Shown: positions 8,349-16,583 of the stretch, piece after piece
Layout of the letters: every line of letters begins with the position of its first letter
Position numbering within the stretch: position 1 is the first letter of the stretch
NCBI GenBank assembly: GCA_036407095.1
Contig: DASWZV010000081.1
Location: forward strand, 124,001 to 188,000
Origin: Gp6-AA40 sp036407095
GTDB taxonomy: Bacteria; Acidobacteriota; Vicinamibacteria; Vicinamibacterales; UBA2999
Reading direction: 5' to 3'
DNA length: 64,000 nucleotides
Position numbers and translations under genes: made by a program
Notes under the pieces: model-generated
What the model saw: the letters and a program-made list of their open reading frames with translations, nothing else
What the model was told of the DNA's origin: nothing
The model's database searches: none

Positions 8349-8756
8349 TTATTCCTGGCCCAGCCCTGATTCCTGATTCCTGCTTCCTGAGCCCTGCTCA
8401 GACGCCGCGCGGAAACTTTCGAGCGCGGCGTGTTCATCGTCGAAGATCTCGAACACGGTTCCAAGCCTGGTGATGTCCATCAGGTGATCGCTATGCCGCG
8501 TGAGGTGCAGCAGCTTGATCGTGCCGCCCCGCTGACGCGCAGACAGATACTTGCTCACCAGCATCCCGATGCCCGCGCTGTCGATGCGGGTGATGTCCTG
8601 GAAATCGAGCACGATCTTCACGTGTCCGGCCGCAACCAACCTGTTCACCGCGTCACGGAACATGAGATCGCCGTCTTCCAGCTCGAGACGGCCGGCGAGT
8701 CTCAGGATGGTCACGTCGCCGGCGTGCACTTCGGCGATCCGCATGCGGGGCGTCAC
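8349..8756 (-). CDS. STAS-domain anti-sigma-factor antagonist
   Basis: Single STAS domain of about 110 residues. The phosphorylatable Ser is S60 in the motif RIDSAGIGML, preceded by KIVLDFQD, as in SpoIIAA/RsbV proteins. Such proteins bind and release an ATP-binding anti-sigma kinase depending on their phosphorylation. The next gene upstream encodes a receiver fused to just such an ATPase, which makes the two likely partners. The final residues (EQGSGSRNQESGLGQE) are encoded by the ATCAGGA spacer repeat and are probably not part of the fold. The gap to the upstream gene is 12 bases. Confidence 0.88.
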   Translation of the reverse strand: MTPRMRIAEVHAGDVTILRLAGRLELEDGDLMFRDAVNRLVAAGHVKIVLDFQDITRIDSAGIGMLVSKYLSARQRGGTIKLLHLTRHSDHLMDITRLGTVFEIFDDEHAALESFRAASEQGSGSRNQESGLGQE

Positions 8757-8768
8757 AATCGGCTCCCC

Positions 8769-9617
8769 TCACTCCAGATATTTGACGAAGATGACTTCAT
8801 TGCGTGATTCGTTATAGATCAACTCGTCGACGAGCGACCGCGTCATCGCCAGTCCGAACCCACCGGGACGCAGCCCCTTCTGCTCGCGCACGATGAGGTG
8901 GCGGATCGGATCGTCGGCAGGGTTCGAGATCGCCGCATGGCGAAGGCCGTCGATGTCGAATCCCTCACCGGGATCCTGAATGCGATAGAACAACATCTTC
9001 TTCGCCCGAACGCAAGAGATACGAACCTTGCGGTTCGGATCGAACTTGCCTCCCCACTCGATGGCGTTCGTCAACAGCTCACGGAACGCCTGCGCGACCG
9101 CTTCACGCACGTCCTCGGGCAGCTGCGCGTCGAGGTGCATGACGAACGACTGGATGCGTTCCACCATCTCGAGCGTGCACGGCGCGACCAGCTCCAGCCA
9201 CTCCGGCCTCGCCGACACGACCTCGAACGAGAGTGCCGTGGCGGGCCCGACCGCGTCGTTGACGACGTCGATGATCGTACTCGGGGGGAAGGGCTTCCGC
9301 AGGTAACGATAGGCCTGGCGGCGGACCGACTCGAGCAGCGTCTCCGAAGTATCGTCGGCGGTCATCATGATGACGAGGGGTGGCACGGCGAGTGCGCGTG
9401 CCCGCGCGAGCACGTCGAGGCCGCTCATGCTCGGCAATCCGATGTCGAGCAGCACGATGTCGAATCTGCGGTCCTCGAGCAGAGCGAGCGCTTCGGGGCC
9501 GTCGCCCGCTGTGTCGACGAGATGGCCGGCCTCCCTCAAGAGCGCAGACAGCGCGAATCGAAGCGCACGATCGTCGTCAACCAGAAGAATGCGGCGGCCG
9601 TCGGCAGCGTGGCCCAT
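8769..9617 (-). CDS. Response-regulator receiver fused to RsbW-like ATPase
   Basis: N-terminal receiver domain (residues about 8-125) with acidic pocket DDD at 14-16, phosphoacceptor D58 in VLLDIGLP and the conserved Lys in YLRKPFPP. This is followed by a GHKL-type ATPase region (about 145-282) with the N-box-like FRELLTNAIEWGG, an IQDPGEGFD G1-like box and GLRPGGFGLAMTRSLVDE. This ATPase resembles anti-sigma-factor kinases such as RsbW/SpoIIAB more than a histidine kinase: there is no HisKA helix. It is co-oriented with the STAS gene and divergent from the hybrid kinase, 69 bases away. A phosphorelay that switches a partner-switching module is a reasonable inference. Confidence 0.88.
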   Translation of the reverse strand: MGHAADGRRILLVDDDRALRFALSALLREAGHLVDTAGDGPEALALLEDRRFDIVLLDIGLPSMSGLDVLARARALAVPPLVIMMTADDTSETLLESVRRQAYRYLRKPFPPSTIIDVVNDAVGPATALSFEVVSARPEWLELVAPCTLEMVERIQSFVMHLDAQLPEDVREAVAQAFRELLTNAIEWGGKFDPNRKVRISCVRAKKMLFYRIQDPGEGFDIDGLRHAAISNPADDPIRHLIVREQKGLRPGGFGLAMTRSLVDELIYNESRNEVIFVKYLE

Positions 9618-9686
9618 CTCTCACCCTTCCAGGGGATGTATCAGCGACTTCCAGAGCACTCGTAGTGTACTTTGAGGGGGCAGGGC

Positions 9687-12581
9687 ATGACCGCACATCA
9701 CCCGGATGGAGACGTCGGCGCCGGCAGCCCCCAGCAGCTGATTCTCTACGAAACGGCACGTGCGCTGGCGGAATCTCCGACGTTGGAGGACGCCTCGCCG
9801 CGCATGCTCGAGGCGGTGTGCCGCGCGCTCGGGTGGCAGTGCGGCGCCATCTGGGAAGTGAATCGGGCACGGACTCTGATGCGCTGCGCCGGCACGTGGC
9901 ACGCCGCGGGTCAGCTCCTCGGCGAGTTCACCGGCACTACCGAGGCGTCGACGTTCGAGCGGGGCGTGGGCCTGCCCGGGCGGGTATGGGAGCACCGCCA
10001 GCCGTCGTGGATTCCCGACGTCACGGAGGACGCGAATTTCCCGCGCGCGTCGGTGGCCGAACGCGTCGGCCTGCATGCGGCGTTCGCGCTGCCGATCATG
10101 CAAGGGCGGCAGGTGCAGGGCGTGCTCGAGTTCTTCAGCCGCGACATCCGCGAGCCGTCCCCGGATCTGCTCGCGATGATGACCGCCGTCTGCAGCCAGA
10201 TCGGGCTCTTCATCGAGCGGAAACGCGCGAGCGACGATCTCGATCGCTTCTTCAGGCTGTCGCTGGATCTGTTCTGCGTGGCCACGTTCGACGGCTACTT
10301 CGTGCGCGTGAATCCCGCGTGGCAGACCGTACTGGGGCTCGAGGAAGAGGAGTTGCGATCGACTCCATTCATGGACTTCGTGCATCCCGACGATCGCCAG
10401 GCCTCGAACGACGCCCTGGCCGCGTTGATGAGCGGCGCTCACCTCATCGACTTCGAGAACCGCTATCGCGCCAAAGACGGGTCGTACAAGTGGCTGCAGT
10501 GGTTCGCCGCGCCGTTCATCAAGCAGGAACTCGTCTACGCGGTCGGACGTGACATCACCGAACGGAAGGCCGCGCGCGATCGTCTGGCGCAACTGGTCGA
10601 GGAGCTCGAGGTGGCGCGCACGCGCGCCGAGCAGGCGACCGTCGCGAAAGGCGAGTTCCTCGCCAACATGAGCCACGAGATCCGCACGCCGATGAACGCG
10701 ATCATCGGCATGACCGATCTTGCGCTTCAGACCCGGCTCACGCCGCAACAGCGCGAGTACCTGCGCACCGCGAGGGAATCGGCCGAAGCGCTGATGACGA
10801 TCATCAACGACATCCTCGATGTCTCGAAGATCGAGGCACGCCGCCTCACCCTGGAGCGTGTCCCCTTCATGGTACGCGACACGATCGAGGACAGCGTCAA
10901 GCTGCTCGCGCCCCGTGCCGATCAGAAGGGGCTCGAGCTCTCGTGCCGGATCGCGCCAGACGTGCCGATGGTGCTGATGGGCGACCCGGGGCGTCTGCGG
11001 CAGGTTCTGTTGAATCTCGTCGGCAACGCGGTGAAGTTCACGGACAGCGGCGAAGTCGGCGTCGACATCAGCGTCGCCGAACGGACCGACGATGATGTGA
11101 TGCTGAAGTGCACGGTGCGGGACACGGGCATCGGTATTCCCGAAGACAAGCGATGGGAGATCTTCGGTGCATTCGTGCAGGCGGATACGTCGACGACACG
11201 CCGCTACGGCGGGACCGGCCTCGGCCTCACGATCTCCGCTCAACTGGTCGAGATGATGGGCGGGAGGCTGTGGCTCGAGAGCCAGCCGGGCACCGGCAGC
11301 CAGTTCCACTTCGTCGCGCGATTCGACGTGCACGCCGATTCCGTGGACGCGACGCCGTCGCTCCCCTTCGATCTGCGCGCGCTTCGCGTGCTCGTCGTCG
11401 ATGACAATGCGACCAACCGCCGGATCCTGACCGAGATCCTCGAGAGCTGGCAGATGACGGCCGCCGGCGCCGACTCGGCACGCGCCGCGCTCGAAGCAAT
11501 GCGGACGGCGTTCGATGCCGGCACACCGTTTCAACTCGTGCTGACCGACGCGCTGATGCCGGACGTCGACGGGCTCGCGCTGGCGGAACAGATCGTGACC
11601 CACGATCGCTTCACCACTGTGAAGATCATCCTGCTGACGTCGGCGGGCGCCCCCACACTCAGAGGACGACGTGCGGCACTCTTCGCCGGAACGCTGATCA
11701 AGCCGGTCAAGCAGTCGGATCTCCTCGATGCGATCGTCACCGCGTTTGCCGGTCCGGCCGCACCACCGCGTGAGCGGGCGAAGGAGCCGCGGGGATCGTC
11801 CCGCACCCCGGCGCGAAGCCTGCGCGTCCTGGTCGCCGAGGACAACGCGACGAATCAGAAGCTGATCGCGGCGCTGCTCGATCAGCGGGGACATCAGGTC
11901 ACGATCGTGACCAACGGGCGACAGGCGGTCGAGCGCGCCCGTCAGGAGTCGTTCGACCTCGTGCTGATGGACGTGCAGATGCCGGAGTTGAGCGGACTCG
12001 AAGCCACCGAAGCCATCCGCGCCTCGGAACGCGAGACCGGCCGCCACCTTCCGATCGTCGCGCTGACGGCTCGCGCGATGGCGGGCGACCGCGAGCAGTG
12101 CATCGCCGCGGGAATGGATGCCTATCTCTCGAAGCCGGTGCGGGCCGAGGAACTGTTCGCGGCGATCGATTCCCTGATCGGGATTCCTGCGAACGACATC
12201 GCCGCGGCAGCGGCAGCCGCCCCTGGTCATGCGACGTCGATCGACTCTGCCGCACTGTTGGCCGGCTTCGGCGGACGATCGGATCTGGCGGTTCAAGTGA
12301 TCGACGTGTTCTTTGTCGATGCCACGGGCATGCTGACACGTCTGAAGGAGGCGGCCCGGGCCGGGAATCTCACCGAGGTCGCGGCCGCGGCGCATGCGAT
12401 CAAGGGATCGGTGGGACTGTTCTCTCAGGGACATGCCTACGAGCAGGCGCGAGCGCTCGAACACCAGGCGCGCGCAGGCGACGGGAAAGACGTCGACCGC
12501 ATGTCTGAAGACCTCGAGTCGAGTGTGTCCACCGTGATCGCCGAGCTGCGCACGCTTCGCGACCAGCTCGCCCGCACGTAA
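9687..12581 (+). CDS. Hybrid sensor histidine kinase (GAF-PAS-HisKA-HATPase-REC-REC-HPt)
   Basis: About 964 residues without transmembrane segments, hence cytoplasmic. In order: GAF (about 30-185); PAS/PAC (about 195-300, ending VGRDITERKAARD); a short coiled coil; HisKA with phosphoacceptor H330 in NMSHEIRTPMNAIIG; HATPase with GNAVKFTD, DTGIGIPEDK and GTGLGLTIS; REC1 with D621 (VLTDALMPDVDG); REC2 with D762 (LVLMDVQMPELSG); and a C-terminal HPt with H903 in AAHAIKGSVGLF. The ATG is preceded by GAGGGGGCAGGGC, a strong ribosome-binding site; a TTG five codons upstream is less likely. The HPt could phosphorylate the divergently encoded receiver-ATPase; that link is inferred from position only. 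Signal unknown. Confidence 0.93.
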   Translation: MTAHHPDGDVGAGSPQQLILYETARALAESPTLEDASPRMLEAVCRALGWQCGAIWEVNRARTLMRCAGTWHAAGQLLGEFTGTTEASTFERGVGLPGRVWEHRQPSWIPDVTEDANFPRASVAERVGLHAAFALPIMQGRQVQGVLEFFSRDIREPSPDLLAMMTAVCSQIGLFIERKRASDDLDRFFRLSLDLFCVATFDGYFVRVNPAWQTVLGLEEEELRSTPFMDFVHPDDRQASNDALAALMSGAHLIDFENRYRAKDGSYKWLQWFAAPFIKQELVYAVGRDITERKAARDRLAQLVEELEVARTRAEQATVAKGEFLANMSHEIRTPMNAIIGMTDLALQTRLTPQQREYLRTARESAEALMTIINDILDVSKIEARRLTLERVPFMVRDTIEDSVKLLAPRADQKGLELSCRIAPDVPMVLMGDPGRLRQVLLNLVGNAVKFTDSGEVGVDISVAERTDDDVMLKCTVRDTGIGIPEDKRWEIFGAFVQADTSTTRRYGGTGLGLTISAQLVEMMGGRLWLESQPGTGSQFHFVARFDVHADSVDATPSLPFDLRALRVLVVDDNATNRRILTEILESWQMTAAGADSARAALEAMRTAFDAGTPFQLVLTDALMPDVDGLALAEQIVTHDRFTTVKIILLTSAGAPTLRGRRAALFAGTLIKPVKQSDLLDAIVTAFAGPAAPPRERAKEPRGSSRTPARSLRVLVAEDNATNQKLIAALLDQRGHQVTIVTNGRQAVERARQESFDLVLMDVQMPELSGLEATEAIRASERETGRHLPIVALTARAMAGDREQCIAAGMDAYLSKPVRAEELFAAIDSLIGIPANDIAAAAAAAPGHATSIDSAALLAGFGGRSDLAVQVIDVFFVDATGMLTRLKEAARAGNLTEVAAAAHAIKGSVGLFSQGHAYEQARALEHQARAGDGKDVDRMSEDLESSVSTVIAELRTLRDQLART

Positions 12582-12627
12582 TTTCGACTCACCGGTCGCC
12601 GCACGCGGGGCCAAGCGACGATGGTGT

Positions 12628-13115
12628 GGCTGCGGCCTCGCTCCGGTTCGACGCCGCGGAAAAACGGCTCGTCCGCGCGTGTGCTGACGCTGCCGGCGAC
12701 GGCTGATCCTGATCCGCGCGACCGTGAACAATCGTGTCGATAACGAGCTGCCCGGTGCGTCCGTGGCGAATCACTGCGGTCGCCGATGGGCCGCTCCCGA
12801 GCCGTTTTACTTTCTTCGCTGATCGCGGCGCGAACAGTCGCTCCGCCGCAGCCACACCGCCGTCGCTTGGCGGAGTGTGCGGCGGCTCGCCGGGCGGGCC
12901 TGGGGTCGGCGACCTGTTCGCGGCGTGAGTAAATCGGGTCTGGAGGCGCAGCGAGCGTCGTCGCCGGTGATTCGCCACGGGCGTACGGGCGAGCTGGTTA
13001 TCGACACGATTCTTGGCTGTCCTACGAATTATCCAAGGCGACGGCGTGATCGTCAGCTCCATCGCCGGAGGGCCCGATTTTCCACGCCGTCGAACCGGGA
13101 GCCGACGCCAGGCCC
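12628..13115. repeat. Long imperfect palindrome (~490 bp), intergenic
   Basis: The left arm holds GCTCCGGTTCGACGCCGCGG and then ATCGTGTCGATAACGAGCTG followed by GTGGCGAATCAC. The right arm, from 12955, carries the reverse complements in reverse order: GTGATTCGCCAC, GAGCTGGTTATCGACACGAT and then CCGTCGAACCGGGAGC near 13087. Inner GCGGCGCGAACAGTCG and CGACCTGTTCGCGGCG also pair, so the inversion runs to the centre near 12870. A direct copy of the left half lies at 63531-63800. Frames open on both strands are by-products of the GC-rich symmetry. The rest of the 650-base gap holds no convincing gene. Confidence 0.8.
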
Positions 13116-13206
13116 GACCGGTGAGCCGACGCTACGGAGAGGTCGAGCACGGGCAGCGTGAGATTTGGTGTCGGTGGTCAGAAGGTCCGGCAAAACGGCC
13201 AGTTTT

Positions 13207-13222
13207 TATACACGTGTATAAT
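13207..13222 (+). promoter_or_regulatory. Palindromic operator overlapping a -10 box, probable leaderless promoter
   Basis: Perfect 14-bp palindrome TATACACGTGTATA (13207-13220) overlapping a consensus -10 hexamer TATAAT (13217-13222). The ATG of the next gene begins six bases after the hexamer, where transcription would start, so the mRNA is probably leaderless. No good -35 is seen. Repressor binding to the palindrome would block the promoter, as in autoregulated toxin-antitoxin operons. Confidence 0.65.
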
Positions 13223-13228
13223 TGAGGC

Positions 13229-13633
13229 ATGGACCCCATCCACGAGCAGGTCCTGGGAGCCGCCAACGCCATCGCCTCGGCTGACGGACGGTTCCGGATC
13301 GCCGATGTTCCCGCGCTGCTGCCCCACTTGAATGCGGCGACCGTCCGCACCCATGTGGCCAGCCGCTGCTGTGCGAACGCGCCGTCCAACCACCAGTCAC
13401 GGTACCGATATTTCCGGGCCGTGCAGCGGGGCGTGTATCGCATCGAGCCCCCGTTTCGTCGTCGACCCCGGCGACAGTCCCATCAACGGCCCTCACAGGA
13501 GCGGATCCTCGCGTCTTTCGACAGCGGCGTCGATCCGACGCTGATCGCGACATCTCTGGCGATGACGCCAACCGAGCGCCTCGATACGATGCGTGGCGCG
13601 GCGGTCTCACTCGAGTCGCTTCGACGGCCGTGA
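13229..13633 (+). CDS. Putative HTH partner protein of the nucleotidyltransferase pair
   Basis: 134 residues in two parts. Residues about 1-75 (FRIADVPALLPHLNAATVRTHVAS, then YRYFRAVQRGVYRI) look like a winged-helix DNA-binding domain of the kind seen in DUF7669-like proteins. Residues about 90-134 contain DPTLIATSLAMTPTERLD, a short helical segment common in small proteins encoded directly upstream of nucleotidyltransferases. Its stop overlaps the GTG of the nucleotidyltransferase by four bases. With the operator palindrome at its start codon it is a good candidate for an autorepressing antitoxin-like partner. The assignment is from context and motif resemblance; the family was not verified. 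Confidence 0.6.
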   Translation: MDPIHEQVLGAANAIASADGRFRIADVPALLPHLNAATVRTHVASRCCANAPSNHQSRYRYFRAVQRGVYRIEPPFRRRPRRQSHQRPSQERILASFDSGVDPTLIATSLAMTPTERLDTMRGAAVSLESLRRP

Positions 13634-14112
13634 TTCCGGATTACCGTGCGATCGTCGACACGCTCGACCGGCACGGCGTCGACTTCGTCATCGTCGGAGC
13701 CGTGGCGCTCGTGCTTCACGGCTCCCCGCGGGTCACCCGCGATCTCGACGTCTGCTACTCGAGAGAACCCGCCAACCTCGAACGCCTGGCGCGCGCCTTG
13801 AAACATCTCGCTCCGACCCTGCGCGGGGCGCCGAAGAATCTGCCGTTCACCCTCGACGCCGCCACGCTGAAGGCAGGACTGAATTTCACGCTTCAGTCGA
13901 AGGCGGGCGACCTCGATCTGCTGGGTGAGATCACGGGTATCGGCGCCTACCCCGCGGTTCGCAGACTGTCCACGGTGATGCGCGTGTACGATCGCGAGGT
14001 CCGCGTGCTGAGCCTCGATGGTCTCGAACGAGCCAAGCTGGCCGTGGGACGGCTCAAAGATCTCGCGGACCTTGCCGAGATCCGTGAAATCAAGCGCTTG
14101 TCGCGTCCGTGA
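13630..14112 (+). CDS. Nucleotidyltransferase of the AbiEii/MNT type
   Basis: 160 residues with the pol-beta-type nucleotidyltransferase signature HGSPRVTRDLDVCYS: the GS motif at residues 31-32 and the metal-binding D38/D40 pair. The preceding VDFVIVGAVALVLHG strand-helix is also typical. Proteins of this group are the nucleotidyltransferase halves of type IV/VII toxin-antitoxin-like modules, or orphan proteins of unclear role. It is translationally coupled to the upstream HTH-type protein (four-base overlap, GTG start). A third acidic residue is not clearly placed, so activity is uncertain. Confidence 0.8.
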   Translation: MIPDYRAIVDTLDRHGVDFVIVGAVALVLHGSPRVTRDLDVCYSREPANLERLARALKHLAPTLRGAPKNLPFTLDAATLKAGLNFTLQSKAGDLDLLGEITGIGAYPAVRRLSTVMRVYDREVRVLSLDGLERAKLAVGRLKDLADLAEIREIKRLSRP

Positions 14113-14190
14113 GACGTGCGCGACCTGCGGGGGGTCCGGCTTCAACCGGAACCACGTCGCCTGCCATCGCGGACAGCACGGTGGCACTTC

Positions 14191-14206
14191 ATTACCGTGG
14201 TAATAT
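14191..14206 (+). promoter_or_regulatory. Inverted repeat overlapping a -10 box, probable leaderless vapB promoter
   Basis: ATTACC-GT-GGTAAT (14191-14204) overlaps a -10 hexamer TAATAT (14201-14206) preceded by TGG, an extended -10 arrangement. The ATG of the AbrB-type gene lies six bases further on. The geometry is the same as at 13207-13222 but with a different operator sequence. Confidence 0.62.
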
Positions 14207-14212
14207 CTATCT

Positions 14213-14473
14213 ATGGCACTTGCCCATTCGAAGGTGACCGCCCAAGGCCAGATCTCGGTGCCAGCAAGCGTTCGACGGAAGCTCGGCGTCGGTCCTGGCT
14301 CTGTGCTGGAATGGGATGAGGACGGCGAGAACGTCGTGATACGCCGGGCGGGTCGGTTCAGTTCAGACGATGTGCATCGAGCTGTCTTTTCCTCACCGCC
14401 AAAACCAAAGAGCCTCTCGGAGTTGAAGAACGGCGTACGACGCTACGTGAAGAGACGTCGTGCGGGCCGTTGA
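14213..14473 (+). CDS. AbrB/SpoVT-type antitoxin (VapB-like)
   Basis: Swapped-hairpin AbrB domain: KVTAQGQISVPASVRRKLGV followed by GPGSVLEWDEDGENVVIRRA, the standard DNA-binding antitoxin fold, in the first 45 residues. The basic C-terminal tail (LKNGVRRYVKRRRAGR) would wrap the toxin. It overlaps the PIN-domain gene by 14 bases. The operator palindrome at its start codon fits the autoregulation known for VapBC systems. Confidence 0.88.
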   Translation: MALAHSKVTAQGQISVPASVRRKLGVGPGSVLEWDEDGENVVIRRAGRFSSDDVHRAVFSSPPKPKSLSELKNGVRRYVKRRRAGR

Positions 14474-14840
14474 CACCAACGTACTCGTTCGGCTTCTGAC
14501 GCGAGACGACGCAAAACAGGTTGCAGCGGCCGAGTCGTTCGTCGCTCGGGGTGCGTGGGTGCCACATCTGGTGCTCGCCGAAGTGACATGGGTCCTGGCA
14601 TCGGTCTACGACCGCAGCGCTGACGAGATTGCGACGGCTGTCGAGATGCTGCTGCATCATGAGCACCTGACCATTCAGGATTCGGAGACCGTCAGCGCCG
14701 CAGTCGCACACTTCAGGCGACGCTCTGTCCTGGGATTCTCCGATTGCCTGGTGCTGGAAATTGCAAGAAAGGCCGGTCATCTGCCGCTCGGCACCTTCGA
14801 TCGCGACCTGGCTCGTCTTGATGGCGTCGAGAAAATCTGA
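14460..14840 (+). CDS. vapC: PIN-domain ribonuclease toxin (VapC family)
   Basis: 126-residue PIN domain with the four expected acidic positions: D5 in AVDTNVLVR, E41 in VLAEVTW, D95 in GFSDCLVL and D114/D116 in GTFDRDLARL. Such toxins are Mg-dependent RNases that cleave tRNA or rRNA and are neutralised by the cognate VapB. The GTG start lies within the antitoxin gene, giving translational coupling. All catalytic residues are present, so the toxin should be active. The convergent gene ends two bases away. Confidence 0.9.
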   Translation: MRAVDTNVLVRLLTRDDAKQVAAAESFVARGAWVPHLVLAEVTWVLASVYDRSADEIATAVEMLLHHEHLTIQDSETVSAAVAHFRRRSVLGFSDCLVLEIARKAGHLPLGTFDRDLARLDGVEKI

Positions 14841-14842
14841 GG

Positions 14843-15841
14843 CTACCGTTTCTCCGCGGCGCGCGAGCCGCTCAGCATGTGCGGGAGCGCGTAGTTGCCT
14901 TCGTGGCATGCGAATTCGAGCACGGGTTCCGCTTCGTTTCTCGTCAGCGGCATCGAGAACGTCCACGGCCGCGTCCACGTCGCCGGATCGTTGACCGTCA
15001 CCGCCCACTCGATCGTGTGATCCGACGTGGGTGTGAAACGCTCCACCAGACGCAGCGTCGCGGCGTTGGCATTGCGATAGGTGCTGCGATCCTTGTAATT
15101 CGTCGACTCGACGACCAGCGCATTGCCGTCCCAGTGGCCACGCGCATCTCCCATCTCGAACGCCATCATCTTCGGCGCATGCGATCGCCCGTCGAGAGGG
15201 ATCACGCGCACGTCGTGCACGAACTCGTACCTGATGGCAATGACTCCCGGCGCCTGGACGATCTGATAAGAGTTGCCGTGAATGTACGGCATCATCGCCC
15301 CCGGCACGCCGCGCGTGATGCAGCGCTCCCAGAGGTCGAAGTCGTCGACGCTGTTGAACGTACGTTCGCCGCGTTCGGCGTCGAAACTGCTGGGCGTGCG
15401 TTGCCGAGCGTTGAGAATGCCCTGAATGCCGCTGTCCTGGAACGGGTCGGGCGGTCCGATTCGCTTCTGTGCGGCGGGCGACATCGGAGGAATCCGGCCG
15501 TCCGGTGGATCGACGATCAGCCAGGCGCGACTGCCCTTCGTCACCTCGAGCGGATCGCGAAACTGCGACGGCCCTACACCCGCGGCACGCTCGACGACCC
15601 GCGTGTTACGCTTCGCGAGCAGGTCGGCCAGTTCCGCACCGCGCACATCATCGACGCGTCGGCCGGCAAACTCCACCGGCCGCTCGAGTGGCGTGCTCTG
15701 TTCGTACTTGTTGGTGTAAGTCCCCTGCAGATCGGGATCGCCCCACGGTGTACGCGGCGGCGCATACGGCGTCGCGGATGACAACACGCTGACGAGGACC
15801 AGCGGAGCGAGGGCCACCAGAACGCCGAGCCGCCGGGTCAT
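14843..15841 (-). CDS. Secreted hypothetical protein, PWGDPDLQG family
   Basis: Signal peptide (MTRRLGVLVALAPLVLVSVLSS) followed by TPWGDPDLQGTYTNKYEQST, an opening seen in a large group of secreted acidobacterial proteins of unknown function. Later blocks include PHMLSGSRAAEKR at the C-terminus and WDGNALVVESTNYKDRS, which parallels WEGDTLVIDSIGFKDEK in the protein encoded at 32063-32992; the two are distant relatives. I start at the ATG before the signal peptide rather than 14 codons upstream. No catalytic motif is recognisable. It faces the vapC gene tail to tail. Confidence 0.75.
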   Translation of the reverse strand: MTRRLGVLVALAPLVLVSVLSSATPYAPPRTPWGDPDLQGTYTNKYEQSTPLERPVEFAGRRVDDVRGAELADLLAKRNTRVVERAAGVGPSQFRDPLEVTKGSRAWLIVDPPDGRIPPMSPAAQKRIGPPDPFQDSGIQGILNARQRTPSSFDAERGERTFNSVDDFDLWERCITRGVPGAMMPYIHGNSYQIVQAPGVIAIRYEFVHDVRVIPLDGRSHAPKMMAFEMGDARGHWDGNALVVESTNYKDRSTYRNANAATLRLVERFTPTSDHTIEWAVTVNDPATWTRPWTFSMPLTRNEAEPVLEFACHEGNYALPHMLSGSRAAEKR

Positions 15842-15887
15842 GGCGACTCTTATACGCCCAACCCGGCGGCCTGGCAACCTCACTCGA

Positions 15888-16583
15888 TCACGCGTTCAGC
15901 TTCGGTTTGCCATTACCGCAGGACGAGGCGACACGACGCAGCGAACGCACCCGCATCTCTCCGTCCACGAGCCTGCCGGTCACGCTCACGCGTTCGCCGA
16001 CGTGACTCCTCAACCGCAGACGGCGCGAAGCATCGACGATCCCGACCGACGCCGAGCTCTTTCGCAGGAACGCCGACTTCCAGCTGCGCGACCGTGGCGC
16101 ATAGGCACCGGTCGTGTCCTTCAGACGGAACGTGTCGCCGTCCTTCGCGAGGCATCCGGCGATCGTCACCACCCGCGATGTCACCTTGGCATCGCTCGTC
16201 GACCGCGCCGTGTGAGCCAATACCACCTCGGGATCGTTCGACACAGTGATTGCGTCCGGCAACTGGCCGCTGGTCTCCTCGTGCAACGCCGCTGTTGATG
16301 ATGGCGCATCACCCCCAGCCACATGGGTCGACGATCGGAACCCGAGGACGGCCACAGCCATGATGATCGCGACGCTGAACGACAGCACCGCGGCCGTCGA
16401 CCTGTCCATCGCGCCCGAGACCTGGGTGAATCGCTCGATGGTTCGCTTCCACGCCGCGCGATTCCAGAAGGCTTCGACTCGAGTACGCATGGCGCGCCAC
16501 GCGCTCCGGGCTGGTTTGCTCGTCCACGCGAACGCCTTCAGAAGCGACGAATTCCTCAGGCGGATCTGTTTCTTCACCGACAT
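15888..16583 (-). CDS. Hypothetical single-pass membrane protein with OB-like C-terminal domain
   Basis: About 231 residues. A basic cytoplasmic N-terminus (residues 1-65, many Arg/Lys/Trp) leads to one transmembrane helix, AAVLSFSVAIIMAVAVLGF. The C-terminal domain begins VVTIAGCLAKDGDTFRLKDT and contains VGERVSVTGRLVDGEMRV. This AGCL...DTFRL...VTGRLVDG pattern resembles small OB-fold proteins found in acidobacteria. The ATG has an excellent ribosome-binding site (AAGGAGGG, six bases upstream); an earlier in-frame start is not needed. Function unknown. Confidence 0.7.
   Translation of the reverse strand: MSVKKQIRLRNSSLLKAFAWTSKPARSAWRAMRTRVEAFWNRAAWKRTIERFTQVSGAMDRSTAAVLSFSVAIIMAVAVLGFRSSTHVAGGDAPSSTAALHEETSGQLPDAITVSNDPEVVLAHTARSTSDAKVTSRVVTIAGCLAKDGDTFRLKDTTGAYAPRSRSWKSAFLRKSSASVGIVDASRRLRLRSHVGERVSVTGRLVDGEMRVRSLRRVASSCGNGKPKLNA

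Noticed and set aside
9621..12731. Very long minus-strand reading frame opposite the hybrid kinase
   Set aside because: It is the exact antisense of a well-conserved seven-domain kinase, is extremely Arg/His/Glu-rich, and matches no family; an artefact of high GC.
12589..13229. Several small reading frames on both strands within the 12.6 kb palindrome
   Set aside because: They mirror each other because the DNA is palindromic, have no ribosome-binding sites, and the copy at 63.5 kb does not preserve the frames as proteins.
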